This document shows positions 48,669-59,273 of a DNA stretch of 64,000 nucleotides, piece by piece (positions within the stretch are counted from its first letter, which is position 1; every line of letters begins with the position of its first letter). The notes under the pieces are model-generated. The model did not search any database, was not told the DNA's origin, and saw nothing but the letters and a program-made list of their open reading frames with translations. The position numbers were made by a program, and so were the translations under genes. This DNA comes from Chrysoporthe austroafricana (Eukaryota; Ascomycota; Sordariomycetes; Diaporthales; Cryphonectriaceae): NCBI GenBank assembly GCA_001051155.2, contig JYIP02000011.1, positions 1,054,001 to 1,118,000 on the forward strand, written 5' to 3'.

Positions 48669-50132
48669 GTGGACATAGTGACAGCAATATATATGCTCTC
48701 GTGGGACCGCTGCTGACTCTTTCTGAAGCATGTTGTCCTCAACTATCGTCTCACTATATTCGGCTTTGCACGTCTTCCCATTCTGAAAGATCAAAAGTCA
48801 CTGAATGTCGGGATGAGAGACCAGCGGGCTGGGTTTCAGTGGGTTAAAGATCATATTGCAGCCTTTGGCGGCGATCCAGAGAGGATTACGTCGTTCGGAC
48901 TCAGCTCCGGAGGCACATTTTCATCTCTTCATCTCATGACTTACGGCGGCGAGCAGGGCGTTCCTTTCACGCAGGCTTGGGCCATGTCCGGACCACCAGG
49001 GACCGCCCTCAATATAACCTCGGACGCTACCGAGATTCACACGCGAGCTGTAGCACAGAAGCTAGAGTGTACCCAGGAGAGCGACAAGGAACTCCTTCAA
49101 TGCCTAAGGGACTTGCCAATGGAGAAGCTACTAGGAATAGCAGTAGAGTACTCGATAAATAACCATCCACCACTTGGACTATTTACATTCATCCCTTCGA
49201 TCGATGGGGATTTCCTTCCTGAGCGTCAGTCGGTCTTATACAAGGCTAGGCAGTTCGTCAAAGGCATTCCGATGATCTTTGGCTGGGCTCAAGATGATGG
49301 CGCTACCAATGCCGGACCTGCATTTATATTCGAAACGGAAGAGGATATGAGGACGCCAATCAAGAAGTTCGCCCATCTGCTCACCGATAACGATTACGAA
49401 CGCCTTTTCGCACTTTATCCTGCTTCCGATTTTGAACAGGATATCCGCAACTACGAAGCTCGAAAGGACGAATCTAACCCCACTGTGCCCGTGCACTACT
49501 TCCGTACCGCCCGGATCATGCGTGATCTCTTATTTATCTGCTCATCTATTGACTTCGGCTTTGAACTATCGCGACAGTCGAAGGCACAGGATCCCAGCTT
49601 TCCTGGAGTCCGTATCTACGACCTGAACCAGAGCATGCTGACGCCAATGTTTCGCAGAGCTGGGATGCCATGGCTCGGTACTATTCCCGGTAGCGACATG
49701 GACTATATATATAACAATATGTTTCCTAGGGAGGAACTATCGAAGAACGATCGAGAACTTTCTGAATATATAGTGGCCTCCTTTGTCGACTTTGCTTACA
49801 ATGGGAAGCTAGGTGTGGACTGGCCGGAGTCTTTCAAGGATCCTGAGGCGCTCAGCTCTAAATATGCTGAGTCTGCTGGCCCCTCAGAGATCAGCATACA
49901 AGTTCTCGGCGGGCCACTAGGGACGGGCAGCTGTTCCCTTGCACATACATCGCATGGCATGGCGAACTTGATGGAACAGGAGGATCTTGCGCAAGAGCCT
50001 CTGTTAGACAGCACACGGTTTGCGGAGATGGGATCTACAGACCTGGAGGCTAGGGAGCACGAGCTGCAGCGGGAGAAGCTCTTCGAGAGATGTGACTTTA
50101 TCAACGGTCTTGCGGAGAAACTGGGCAACTGA
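48599..50132 (+). pseudogene. Type-B carboxylesterase lacking its N-terminal quarter
   Basis: From about 48602 the sequence is a carboxylesterase/lipase of the alpha/beta hydrolase fold: SHFDPTNLITNSVLLNKPII, an intron (48665-48728, gtgagt..gaag), HVVLNYRLTIFGFARLP, LNVGMRDQRAGFQWVKDHIA, then the nucleophile elbow FGLSSGGTF and a full-looking C-terminal part to 50132. Missing are the signal peptide and the first 110-130 residues, including the usual oxyanion HGG strand. An ATG at 48599 is in frame by chance. The block expected to carry the catalytic His (usually YHG-D) reads GTIPGSDMDYIYNN, with Pro in its place. With these losses it is very likely inactive. Confidence 0.78.
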
Positions 50133-52800
50133 ATGTGGTTGGCACTCTGCACTAGACCACAGCAGTGTGAGACTGGTTTGTGTCTCGAATCATTAACACT
50201 CTGGCACCGAACTACGCCGACGCGGGCCACGAATCTGTGCGCATTAAGGCATATCTTAGATACAATAAACTATTTGGAAAAGACTGGCTGCTATGCAATC
50301 CCGGCAACCCTTTGTGCTCTTTAGGACAACATGAACATGCCCAACTACTGTGCTTTGCACTCAGACTTCATCCACTCACTGATCCACTTTGTCACCCATA
50401 AACATGATGGCAGGGAATGGGGCAGCCAGGTGATCAGTCAGCCGCAATAGCTCCACTTTCCTTAATTGAGTAGTGATCACCACCAACATTTGGGGCTAGT
50501 GATCACCAACATTTCGTGGTCAGTGATCACCAACAACATGTGGGGCCATTCACATCCATATTGTCTTTTCCGAAGTTGAAGCTGGTGATGTTGATTGTCG
50601 CGCCGAAGGCAACGAAAATTCGCATGAGGGCATAAGTGCATAATTGTTATCATTATACCCGCTAAATACTAGGCTCGGAAAGTACCTGTTGCCCTTGGGA
50701 CAGCCCATCTCAGCCTCAAATGTGCAGAGCAGCCTTCGTAACTGTCTGTATTACCGCTTTTTATTCTTGCACATGTACATGTACTGTGCTGACTCTAGGT
50801 GATATTGGGGCAAGTCACCCTGATGCATGGTACTCTGTTGTTAAAGGTCGCGAGTTGCATACAGTCCTGGAAGCGCTTCCTTGAAGGTATTACTACTTCA
50901 CCTATCCACTGCATTGCTACTGTGTCTGGCTTTCGTATTAGGTGCATATGAATGCCGCATCTCGCCTTATACCATTACGGATAGATAAATGCTACAAGCT
51001 GGTATGCAGTGCCTTTGCCCTATATCGAGGGCTTTTTGGGGGCCCAAATCGCACAGGTTCCGCATGCACAGGGGTCAAAGTAACATCACCTTGGCACTAT
51101 TGCGTACATGCATAAGTTGCGGCAGGACAACTGATCTATTTGTCTGGTGGGGCAAGCTACCTGCCACTTCACCTGTAGACTGTCCCTCGGCCAGAAGATG
51201 ATCGCAGAACTCAGGCAGGTTGGGGGCGTCAGCCCGTCAGCGTCGACTTGCAGTCAGTGTCGCATTTCCAGAGGCTCATTCACTGTCCTTTTCCATATTC
51301 TACCTCGAAGTCAGCTGCAGCCGTTCGCCGTCGCATTGTTGTTGTCAATGAAAATACGGTCCGCGCATAGCGTCACATTCGTTGGCAGTCTGATTAGAAT
51401 ACAGTGATATCTGCACTGTGGGAGATCTCTCTACGTGGAAACCACAGATTCATGGGGGCAGTCGTGTTAAATCGGTCAGAGATCGAGTCTGATTGTGAGC
51501 ATTGCACTGATATATCCTCTTCTCCTGTTGAGTTTCCCACAAGGCTTGAGGTCTTGTCGGTCGAGTCCCGTGCTGAGTGTAAACTAGCTTAACCCATATC
51601 CAAGCCTCTTCCCCCCCCCCCCTCTCTATAAAATATCTCAGTTTCACATTGACCAGTAATCATGTATGATAGTCCGGGAAGCCTGATCGCGGGTGTTGTG
51701 GTCATATAGCTCATGACTGTGTTGTGTGTTGGTCTGAGGTTTGGATACAAAATGTGGGAATATGCGTCGAAAGCTGCTGACGCTGCTTCATACTAGACAG
51801 TGATGTGATTTGCATGCGAGTTCTAAACCTCGTTCGCTGTCTTCCCTAAGCGTGTTGAGAGGGTGTTCGTGAATGGCCTCAGGCTCTACTTGTAATCCTG
51901 CTGCTAGCTCTGTTGCTTTTACAGCTGTGTATTTTGCAACTTACTGGCCCACACGTGGGAAGCTGATTGTGGGATCCAGCCGGGAGTCCATCTCATATTG
52001 CTCATTTGCAATTGTCTCAGAAGGGCCCTTGGAGACGCTCCTGTCGCTTTTGGCAAGATCATCAGCACTCCCGTGCATCTTGACGAACTGTGGGAGCTCT
52101 TCAGAGCTTTTAGACTGAGGGATCTTTGATGTAGACTTCCATCCCGATCCCCTATATAAGTGACTAAGTTATAGCTGGACAACCCATAGCTACCAGAAGG
52201 CCTCTCTCGTTAAGCGGGCTCGATTTATGCTGTTGTTTTGTTAGTATCGTATTGTCTGTCTATAGCTAGTATTGGGAATTGTAATGACTGGAATCGAGAA
52301 TTATAGCCATATATAATACGCGTTCTACTAAGTTCCTTTTAGGGTGGCAGGAAGTTTCGCAGCCATATATTCTCGTCCCAGGCCCAAGTAGCGAACGCAT
52401 TACCGTTTAAGTCGTAAATAGCATAAATGCTTCAAGTTTATTAGCTTCGGGTTTCTAATTCAGGCAATATAGAATTAAGACTTATTTCAAATTCGGGTTA
52501 TCCGTAGCATATAACATAGTTAGTCCGATAAAGTCGCCGTCCAGTTTCCATTTTTGAAATGAGTTCAGTGCTCTGTCTTTTATCTTAGGGTTCGATGTGT
52601 CTTGCCCCTTTTGCCGCTCATCTTGAAATCACCATTCAGGACCTTTACCCCGGCTCCGAACTCAACATCACCACTAGTATCGTTACCGTAACAGCTACCC
52701 CAGGTACTTTCTAATGCGTTCCATTGCGTTCTACAGATTTCAAAGAGATTCATCTAGCAAGTAACAGCTCTATCCTTTATACAGTGCTTCCACTCAATAA
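50133..52800. other. Long non-coding stretch
   Basis: No gene recognised on either strand. It contains the tandem repeat at 50472-50547 and a poly-C run near 51611-51622. Short open frames here have no domain features. Confidence 0.4.
50472..50547. repeat. About 25-bp tandem repeat, three units, each with a gtgatcac palindrome
   Basis: Units start at 50472, 50498 and 50522: agtgatcaccaccaacattt..., agtgatcaccaacatttcg..., agtgatcaccaacaacatg.... Each carries the palindrome gtgatcac. Confidence 0.75.
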
Positions 52801-52809
52801 AGAGCAATA

Positions 52810-53440
52810 TATAATCGACAACCAGTCAGTTGCGTAACTCTACGGCCATCAGCGAGTCGACGCCGTATCGTGCAAGGGCTGGGTGGGGTCGATATCGGCC
52901 TCGGGGATGACAAACATATCTGCCAGCTTAGCCACCACGGCCTGCTGCACGACACGAGCTCCCTGGGACGCTGACTCGGCCCGCGCCATCTGCTCGTGCA
53001 GGGCCAGCGCGGCCACCGCCTTCTCCCGCTTCGCCAACCCCCAAGTATTGTGCTCCGCCGACGACGACGGCCTCAGTTCCCTGTCTGCTAGTGCAGCAAC
53101 CGTAGTTCCCGTAATAACCTAAGCTATTGTCGGGGTTGCGAATGGCATAGGCTACTAGGACGAGGATCTCAGCCTCCTCAGGGAGGCGGTGCCCGTTAGT
53201 CCGAACGAGGCGGTTCTTGACCCCAGCAGTCTCGACAACGAAGCCTACCGAGTTAAAGAGCTTAAGGCCAAGCACACCACGCCCCCCAGCCGCCCGTCGC
53301 CGCACGAGGGCATCCTAATAGGTGCCGTTAGCAGCGTAGTTGGACTGGGAAATGCAGCCCAGGATGCTACTGGCCGATAAGAAGGGGATAAAAAAGTCGA
53401 GGGTATTGCTAAAAACCTTGTCTAGGTTCCGAATGCCCTA
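52810..53440 (-). pseudogene. C-terminal relic of a reducing polyketide synthase (KR end plus ACP)
   Basis: The minus strand reads [38 protein letters not shown] and LKLFNSVGFVVETAGVKN, the end of a ketoreductase domain. After frame changes it continues with VVQQAVVAKLADMFVIPEAD, IDPTQPLH and, in a shifted frame, YGVDSLMAVELRN. That last block is an acyl carrier protein with its phosphopantetheine serine (DSL). Stops include TAG for an expected Gln (after NGTY) and TGA for the Trp normally following ELRN. The upstream KS, AT, DH and ER domains are absent from the window. It is a truncated, dead fragment. Confidence 0.78.
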
Positions 53441-53521
53441 AATCTTTGACTGGTAGCGTTTTACTATTGGGCGTAGATTATGCGCTTGAGGACAGAGTCC
53501 TGTTTTCATAGAGGCAGCATT

Positions 53522-53740
53522 TGTTACAAGGGCTCATGAGAGGTCTTGGAAGGGTCTGTTTGTTTCAATTTCACGATAATTGCTAAGGGGGTCTAAGGAG
53601 TGTTTATTTTTGTGGAGCCAGGCTCTTCCCTGAGCTCCCTCAAGGCACCTCGCCTTTATAGCCAACGAGCGACCCGTTAATGCCTCAGGCCCCTAGGCTC
53701 AGCCACCCTTCCGATGCAGTTGGCTTCCTTCCTATGTGTC
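53522..53740 (-). mobile_element. Diverged D-type LTR fragment
   Basis: The plus strand begins tgttacaagggctcatgag and continues cttggaagggtctgtttg..., ctaaggagtg, then ctttatagcc, matching in order the solo LTR at 20883 and the D LTR in reverse. No clear right end or target duplication. It lies between the PKS and GH1 relics. Confidence 0.5.
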
Positions 53741-53759
53741 GAAGCGGGGTATGATCTTT

Positions 53760-55694
53760 CTATTCCCGTCGCGACTCGACAAAGTCGATAACGTTGAAAA
53801 GACTCCTTCGGTAAAATCGCTCTTGCGTGGTCCTGTTAACATACTGCAGGCCAAAGATGTGCGAAAAGGAACCCCATTCCTAGTTATCCGCATAACTCTA
53901 CATGATTGCGCCAAGGACTTCAACTCCATCATCCTAAATGCTATGTAGCATCTCATTTAAGAAGGAAAGGTAAAATTCGGACCTTAGAGTATCGAATCGC
54001 TGATCGTCTAGAGAATCGGACGTGAGTGGTGGCATCGAATAGCCGAACTCTGTAATCATGACTGGCTTCTTGAACGTGTTGTAGAAGTAGCTCAGCTGGG
54101 TGCGCAGATAAGTCGGAGTCGTGTAGCTAATGTAGTCCGAGTGGTCTCCTACTCTCCAACCAGTCACCGTGGTTTCCGTGGTTCCCACACAACTCGGGTA
54201 GTTGGCATTCGTCGTTGTATCGTTATCAGCTCCGCAGGCAGCGTAATCATCCACAACCGGGTAGACAACATCAACGCTGTAAATATCCGACGCTACGAAA
54301 TCTATTTTTGTTAGCCAGTCACGCGTGTATTTTAGGAAGACCAAACATACCAATGGTGCCGTTGAGATATTGCAAATCTTCTGCGGTCAAGGGAACATAA
54401 TCTTCGATCGTCATCTTGTACGCATCGGGATAACCCTGCCCCAAAGCCAAGGGGTTGAGGAAAGTAGCGATGTACAATTCCGTATAGTGCATCGCGGCGT
54501 CAACATGAGACTGATTTGTAGGCAACTGAGGGACTGCTGGTGCATTGCCCATCTTGAGAAACATTTTCCCTGTCCCATTAAGTTCGCCATGGTAAAAGTG
54601 ATAAAGCTGGGCGTGAGCCTTCAGAACGTGGTCCACGCTTGGTCCACTGTCGAGTCTAGCTTGAGGCTCGTTAACGGTGATCCAATATGGCACACGGTCG
54701 GCAAAGTGTGCCAAGACCAGCTTTCCGTAGTTCACAAACGCATCTGTGAAAGTCTCGTTCTGGTACCCAAAGTTCATTTGTCCGAGGTACATCCTTTCGA
54801 GCAGACCTTCCACGGTGCCTCCAATGAACATGGCAGGTGTATCGAAATGCGTCAGTGTGACGATGGGGACCATGCCCTTCTCGAGGATAAAGTCGATCAG
54901 GTCGTTGTAATGGGCTATAGCCTGAGAGTTGACTGGGGTGCCTGGCAGCGCGAAAGGCAGGATCCGCGTCCAGGAAATGCTGAAGGAGTAGTGCTTCATC
55001 CCGATAGCGGCCAAGCGTTCAATGTCCTGCTTGTAAAGAAAGTAGTTCTCGATCGCAGTGAAATCATAGTCATATGATGAGGTGGGAGCCAAGAGAGCTG
55101 CCAAAGAGCCAAGGAGATCCACCACCGCAGGCGTTCTTCCTTCGTCGGCAACGGCACCCTCAATCTGGGCGGCGGCGCCAGCAACGCCGAGCACAAAGTC
55201 CTTGGGGAACGATTGGCACCCGCTAGTCCCAAAATACAGTGGCGGTGGGTAGACCAACTCGCTAGTTGCTACCGGAACGGGAGACAGTGGTTGAGTAAAT
55301 GCCTTGTGTGACGGATAAATTCGCAACCGACCACAGGGATGCAATGGCTGCTTTGCCATAAGGACTTGTTGTCCGTGGCCGTCGCCGTGGTATTGGAGGA
55401 ACGATAATTGCCCCACGAAGTTGTGGAAAGGTTTCCGAGGAGTTGGTATGCCTTCTCATAGCCAGGCCCATAGGTGGTAGCGGGTTGGGCCTGGACTGAC
55501 GTGGCTGTCCTTACGGTCTCGGTCAAAGTGAAAGAGAACTGGCTGAAATGATAGGACGGTACTAATGCCTTTGGAGTCGCTGCGGTAGAAATGCATCCTG
55601 AGGGTTGCGCGGTACCATTTGCAGGCACATAAACTTGTTGAGCAGCAACGAACCCCGTCTGCAGGACTAGGGGAAAATACTCAAAAAGCCGCAT
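53760..55694 (-). pseudogene. Secreted GH1 beta-glucosidase inactivated by three Trp-to-stop changes
   Basis: The N-terminus at 55694 (MRLFEYFPLVLQTGFVAAQQ) looks secreted, followed by the fungal GH1 leader region, where two frame changes occur (near 55373 and 55290). The barrel then reads cleanly: FVLGVAGAAAQIEGAVADEG, the acid/base block WITVNEPQ, a 49-bp intron (54302-54350, gtatgt..atag) joining LNGTI to DFVASDIYSV, and the nucleophile block VMITEFGYSMP. The last exon continues in frame past the first stop: EMLHSI*DDGVEVLGAIM*SYADN*EWG, then RTTQERFYRRSLF and FVESRRE to the true stop at 53760-53762. All three internal stops are TAG where the family has Trp (TGG). Both catalytic Glu remain but the protein would lose about 60 residues. 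Confidence 0.85.
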
Positions 55695-56340
55695 GTTGAA
55701 AGGCGGAATGGTGGTATAGATCTTAACTCGAGCTGAAGATCAATATACGCTGGCTGATATGGGCAATCGAAATGTGATGGGTGACTAAGGAGGACCTGCA
55801 AGTGAAGTAGGGAGTTGCAAATACGAACGAGAACTATAATACGGGATATTATACTCGTATTACACTATACGCGTATTATATAATACGCTATGCGCGTCTT
55901 ATATAATAGTACTAAGCAGGCTGTACTTATGCATTGGGTACTATCGTGCTGTGGCGGGGAAATTGCAATTTTAACAAGTGCGGTCGAATTGACCCCTTGC
56001 GATCCTAATAAAAAAACAGCACTTACAAAATGACATCACCTATATAATACACTAAACCTGCTACTTGCGCTCTGCCCTTTCCTTTCCTCCCTTTATTATT
56101 TAATGCCGAAAAAGGCGTGGGTAAAAGGCATTATAGAATATTTATATTATATTAGATAGCCATTTCTTCATTCAGACGTTTTCCGATTCGATAGTGTTAG
56201 CAGAAGCTATATATTACGATAGGAATCGTGCAAACCCCGAATCGTCGTTGTCTTGCTAATTAAGCGAAAGGAGTTCGCTTTATTTTAGCTTCTATATAAT
56301 ACAAACACCCACTGAAGCATACCATCTCGTCTTACTGTAT
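55695..56340. other. Non-coding stretch between the GH1 relic and element C
   Basis: It holds short tandem tataatacg-type strings (55830-55910, for example tattatataatacgc). No gene seen. Confidence 0.4.
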
Positions 56341-58811
56341 TATTATGAACGCTGCAGTAATCCTAAAATAAACTATAGAGTCAAAGGGTTTATGCTAGCA
56401 AGAGCGATACCAAATACAGCCTTGAATACCGGAAATACAATCAATAAAGTATTGCAATATTTATAAGCCAATAAGGCTATCACTTGAAGGTATTATAAGG
56501 TCCAAATAGTATTTAGATTTACGACTAAAGAGCTATAGTAATCTATTTAGTAGATATCCTATCTTTATATATCTAGCTTTTCAATATGGATCTGTTAGAT
56601 TTGGAACAGATCTTTAGATTTTGGATTTGCTAGATCTAAGATAGATTTTCCAGATTTTCTTTATTTTATAACCTTAATTCTGGGTTATATAAGTAATTAT
56701 GGAATCTTTCTTAAGCGGGGTTAGGGGAAAGGCGTTTGGCTGGTTCTTTTTTCTTCTATATATCCCGGTTTTCTATTGGGTTATAATATTATCCTTTTCT
56801 TATCGATTATTATTTTTAATGATTTTTTGTAAGTAATTTTGGTTCGTATAGGTATATTATTATGCTTTTTTAATTAAGATGCTAAATAGAGTTTTTAAGC
56901 TTAAATTTTCTAATTTTCGTTTTAATAAGAATAAATAGCATAAATTTTTAATCTTTCGATTATTTATCGCGCTATTATTATACGCCTTTATTCTTATTAT
57001 AATTGCTAAAGTCTGGAAACTTATATAATTTTTAAATAAGACTTATCTTATTATTTTCGATATATTTAATATAATTAATTAAGCTGCAATATTTTTAAGC
57101 CGACTAATGCTATGGAACTTTCTTTCGTATTTAACCAGTTTCAAAAATTGGAAAACGAAATTGAAAGTCTGGAAAATAAGCTAATAAGGCTACGGAAGCA
57201 GAAACGGATATAGCGGGAACGGATAGCTTAAGCCTTCCGTTATAGCTTATCTAATTTTAAGGATTTGGAACGGTTAGAAAAGGAAGAGGCCGCAAAGGAA
57301 TATTGTAAGGCCGAGATTGAATGTCGCGCTATAGAAGTTTTAATTCCTAAAGGTTTTCTTCCCGAGAATTTTAATCTGGATATTGCTTTGCAGTAGTTTG
57401 GTTCCGATATTAATTGGTCTATTATTGACCTGGCTTCCGGGTACGAGATTATGCCGGGTCTTTCCGATTATTTTTCGAGCTAGCTAGTCGGTTACCTTTC
57501 TTAATATTTCGTAAATGCTTATTATGCATTATTTAAATTATTAATTGGTTCCCAGCTATTTTCGCTTGAATAGTAACTTTTCTATTTGATTAAATATTCC
57601 TTGTATTTAATTAAGCTTCGATATTTAAGGATTCGTTCGATTTCGTATTCTGGTTTATTAATTTCGATTTGTATCGATTTGTCTATTTTAATTATATTAA
57701 GTATTAATTCGAGGAACGAAATGTAAAATACCGGGTGAATTCTTATTCTATAAGGCAATGCAAGTTTGAAATTGATATTTGAGATTTCTTTCAGAATCTT
57801 GAATGGGCTAAGTTTTTTGTAGTCTAGCGAATAAAAGGGTCTTATTATCTTGATATATTTTTTTCGTCGGATAAGGTAAACTTTATTTCTTTCCTATAAG
57901 ATTGGTCTTTCAATCTTTGGAGTTGGCATATTTTATTATTCTTTCTTGTACAAATTTCAGTTTTTCCTGAAATTCCTTTTAAATTTTCTTAATTTTTCGG
58001 ATTCGTCTTTTTGCTGCTTTTGCATTTGCTCTTAGTAATTCGTTATAATAAGCTATCGGGTTATAGCCGTAAAATGCATAGAACAGTAATTTTTTCGTTA
58101 TATTTATATTTATATTATTATATACGAATTATACTAATAATAGCAAGTTAACCCAGTTATTTTGTTCGTAATTTACGTAATATCGTAAATATTATTTAAT
58201 AATTTGATTTGTTCGTTCCGTTTATCTATTCGTTTGTAAGTAAAATGCCGTAAATATTTTCTGTTATATTCCGAATAATTCTATAAGTAAGATCCAGAAA
58301 TTTGATATAAACTTTCTGTTTCTATTAGAAATAATTTCTTTAAGCATGCCGTAATTAGCTATAACCGTTTTGAAAAACGTATATGCGAATTCTTTTGCTA
58401 TACTGCTTTCTTTATATAGGAAAAAGTAAGCGTATTTGCTTAATTTGCAAACTACTATTAAAATGCTATTATATTGCATTTTAATTAAAGGTTTTGTAAG
58501 AGAAGTAGCTTAATAATGAAATCTTAGCTAATAGATTGCCAAACTGCTTCTGGAATAGAAAGCGGTTAAAGCAATTTATAAGGCTTATAATATTTAATTT
58601 TATTTTTCTTATAGCTATTGCATTTTTATAAGATTATTTCGATCTTTTTTCTTAATTCTGGAAAATTCTAATATCTTTTAATTCTTTTATATATAGCTTT
58701 GATTCCTTAATAGCCGTATGCGAATATACTATATATATTTTTGATATATTCGTTCTATTTTTCCAGAGATATATTTTCTAGTTTTTTCTTATTATTAGAA
58801 ATCTTAATAAT
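56341..58811 (-). mobile_element. Element C: truncated A/B-type Gypsy element
   Basis: One LTR (56341-56788, 448 bp, starting tattatgaacgctgcag and ending gttataata on plus) is followed by the 3' part of the internal region in reverse: a chromodomain tail (about 57540-57620) and integrase (open piece 58264-58479, DSILIVVCKLSKYAYFF). Alignment to element B holds until about 58811, then breaks at the left end of element E. The rest presumably lies beyond E, outside the window. RIP decay is similar to B. Confidence 0.85.
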
Positions 58812-59273
58812 TGATAGCAAACTCTATAGACGTAATAAATTCATAATAGATTCGCCTAGTAAATTTATAATAAATCCCCTAATAAATACGCAATGAATTT
58901 ACCAGGTAAATGCTATACCTTTACCGGAAGGCTTATATAATGCCCTGATAGGCTTTTAGCATAATTTACTTTTTCAGGAAAACTATATTTCATAATATAT
59001 TTCAGTACGTTTACTATTAATTAATAGTTACGCTTCGCATGCCTTTATTGCATAATCGGGTTTCGATTATCGGCTTTATAGAGTAACGGCTTTTATAGGA
59101 ATATCGGTCTTATAAGATAACGGCCTTTATAGAGATATCGGCTCTATAAAATATCGGCTTTTATAAGAATATCGGTTTTATAGGATATCGGCTTTTATAG
59201 AAATAGCATTCTTATAAGAAATATTATAATTATTTATCGATAATTTATTGCTAATTCACTATAGCAACTATCA
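58812..59273 (+). repeat. Putative 5' LTR of element E
   Basis: Begins tgatagcaaactc exactly where the match of C to B stops, and ends tagcaactatca just before the coding-like region. Tandem repeats at 59065-59225 lie inside it. There is no second LTR in the window to confirm the ends. Confidence 0.6.
59065..59225. repeat. Degenerate 18-21-bp tandem repeats inside the E LTR
   Basis: About eight units resembling atcggcttttataagaat, diverged mostly by transitions. Confidence 0.7.

Noticed and set aside
52595..52837. Possible small two-exon protein gene
   Set aside because: The two pieces read well only if a 33-bp intron (52704-52736) is removed, which is too short for a normal fungal intron; no family match.
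54325..55077. 250-codon plus-strand open frame
   Set aside because: Antisense shadow of the GH1 barrel, which has both catalytic blocks on the other strand.
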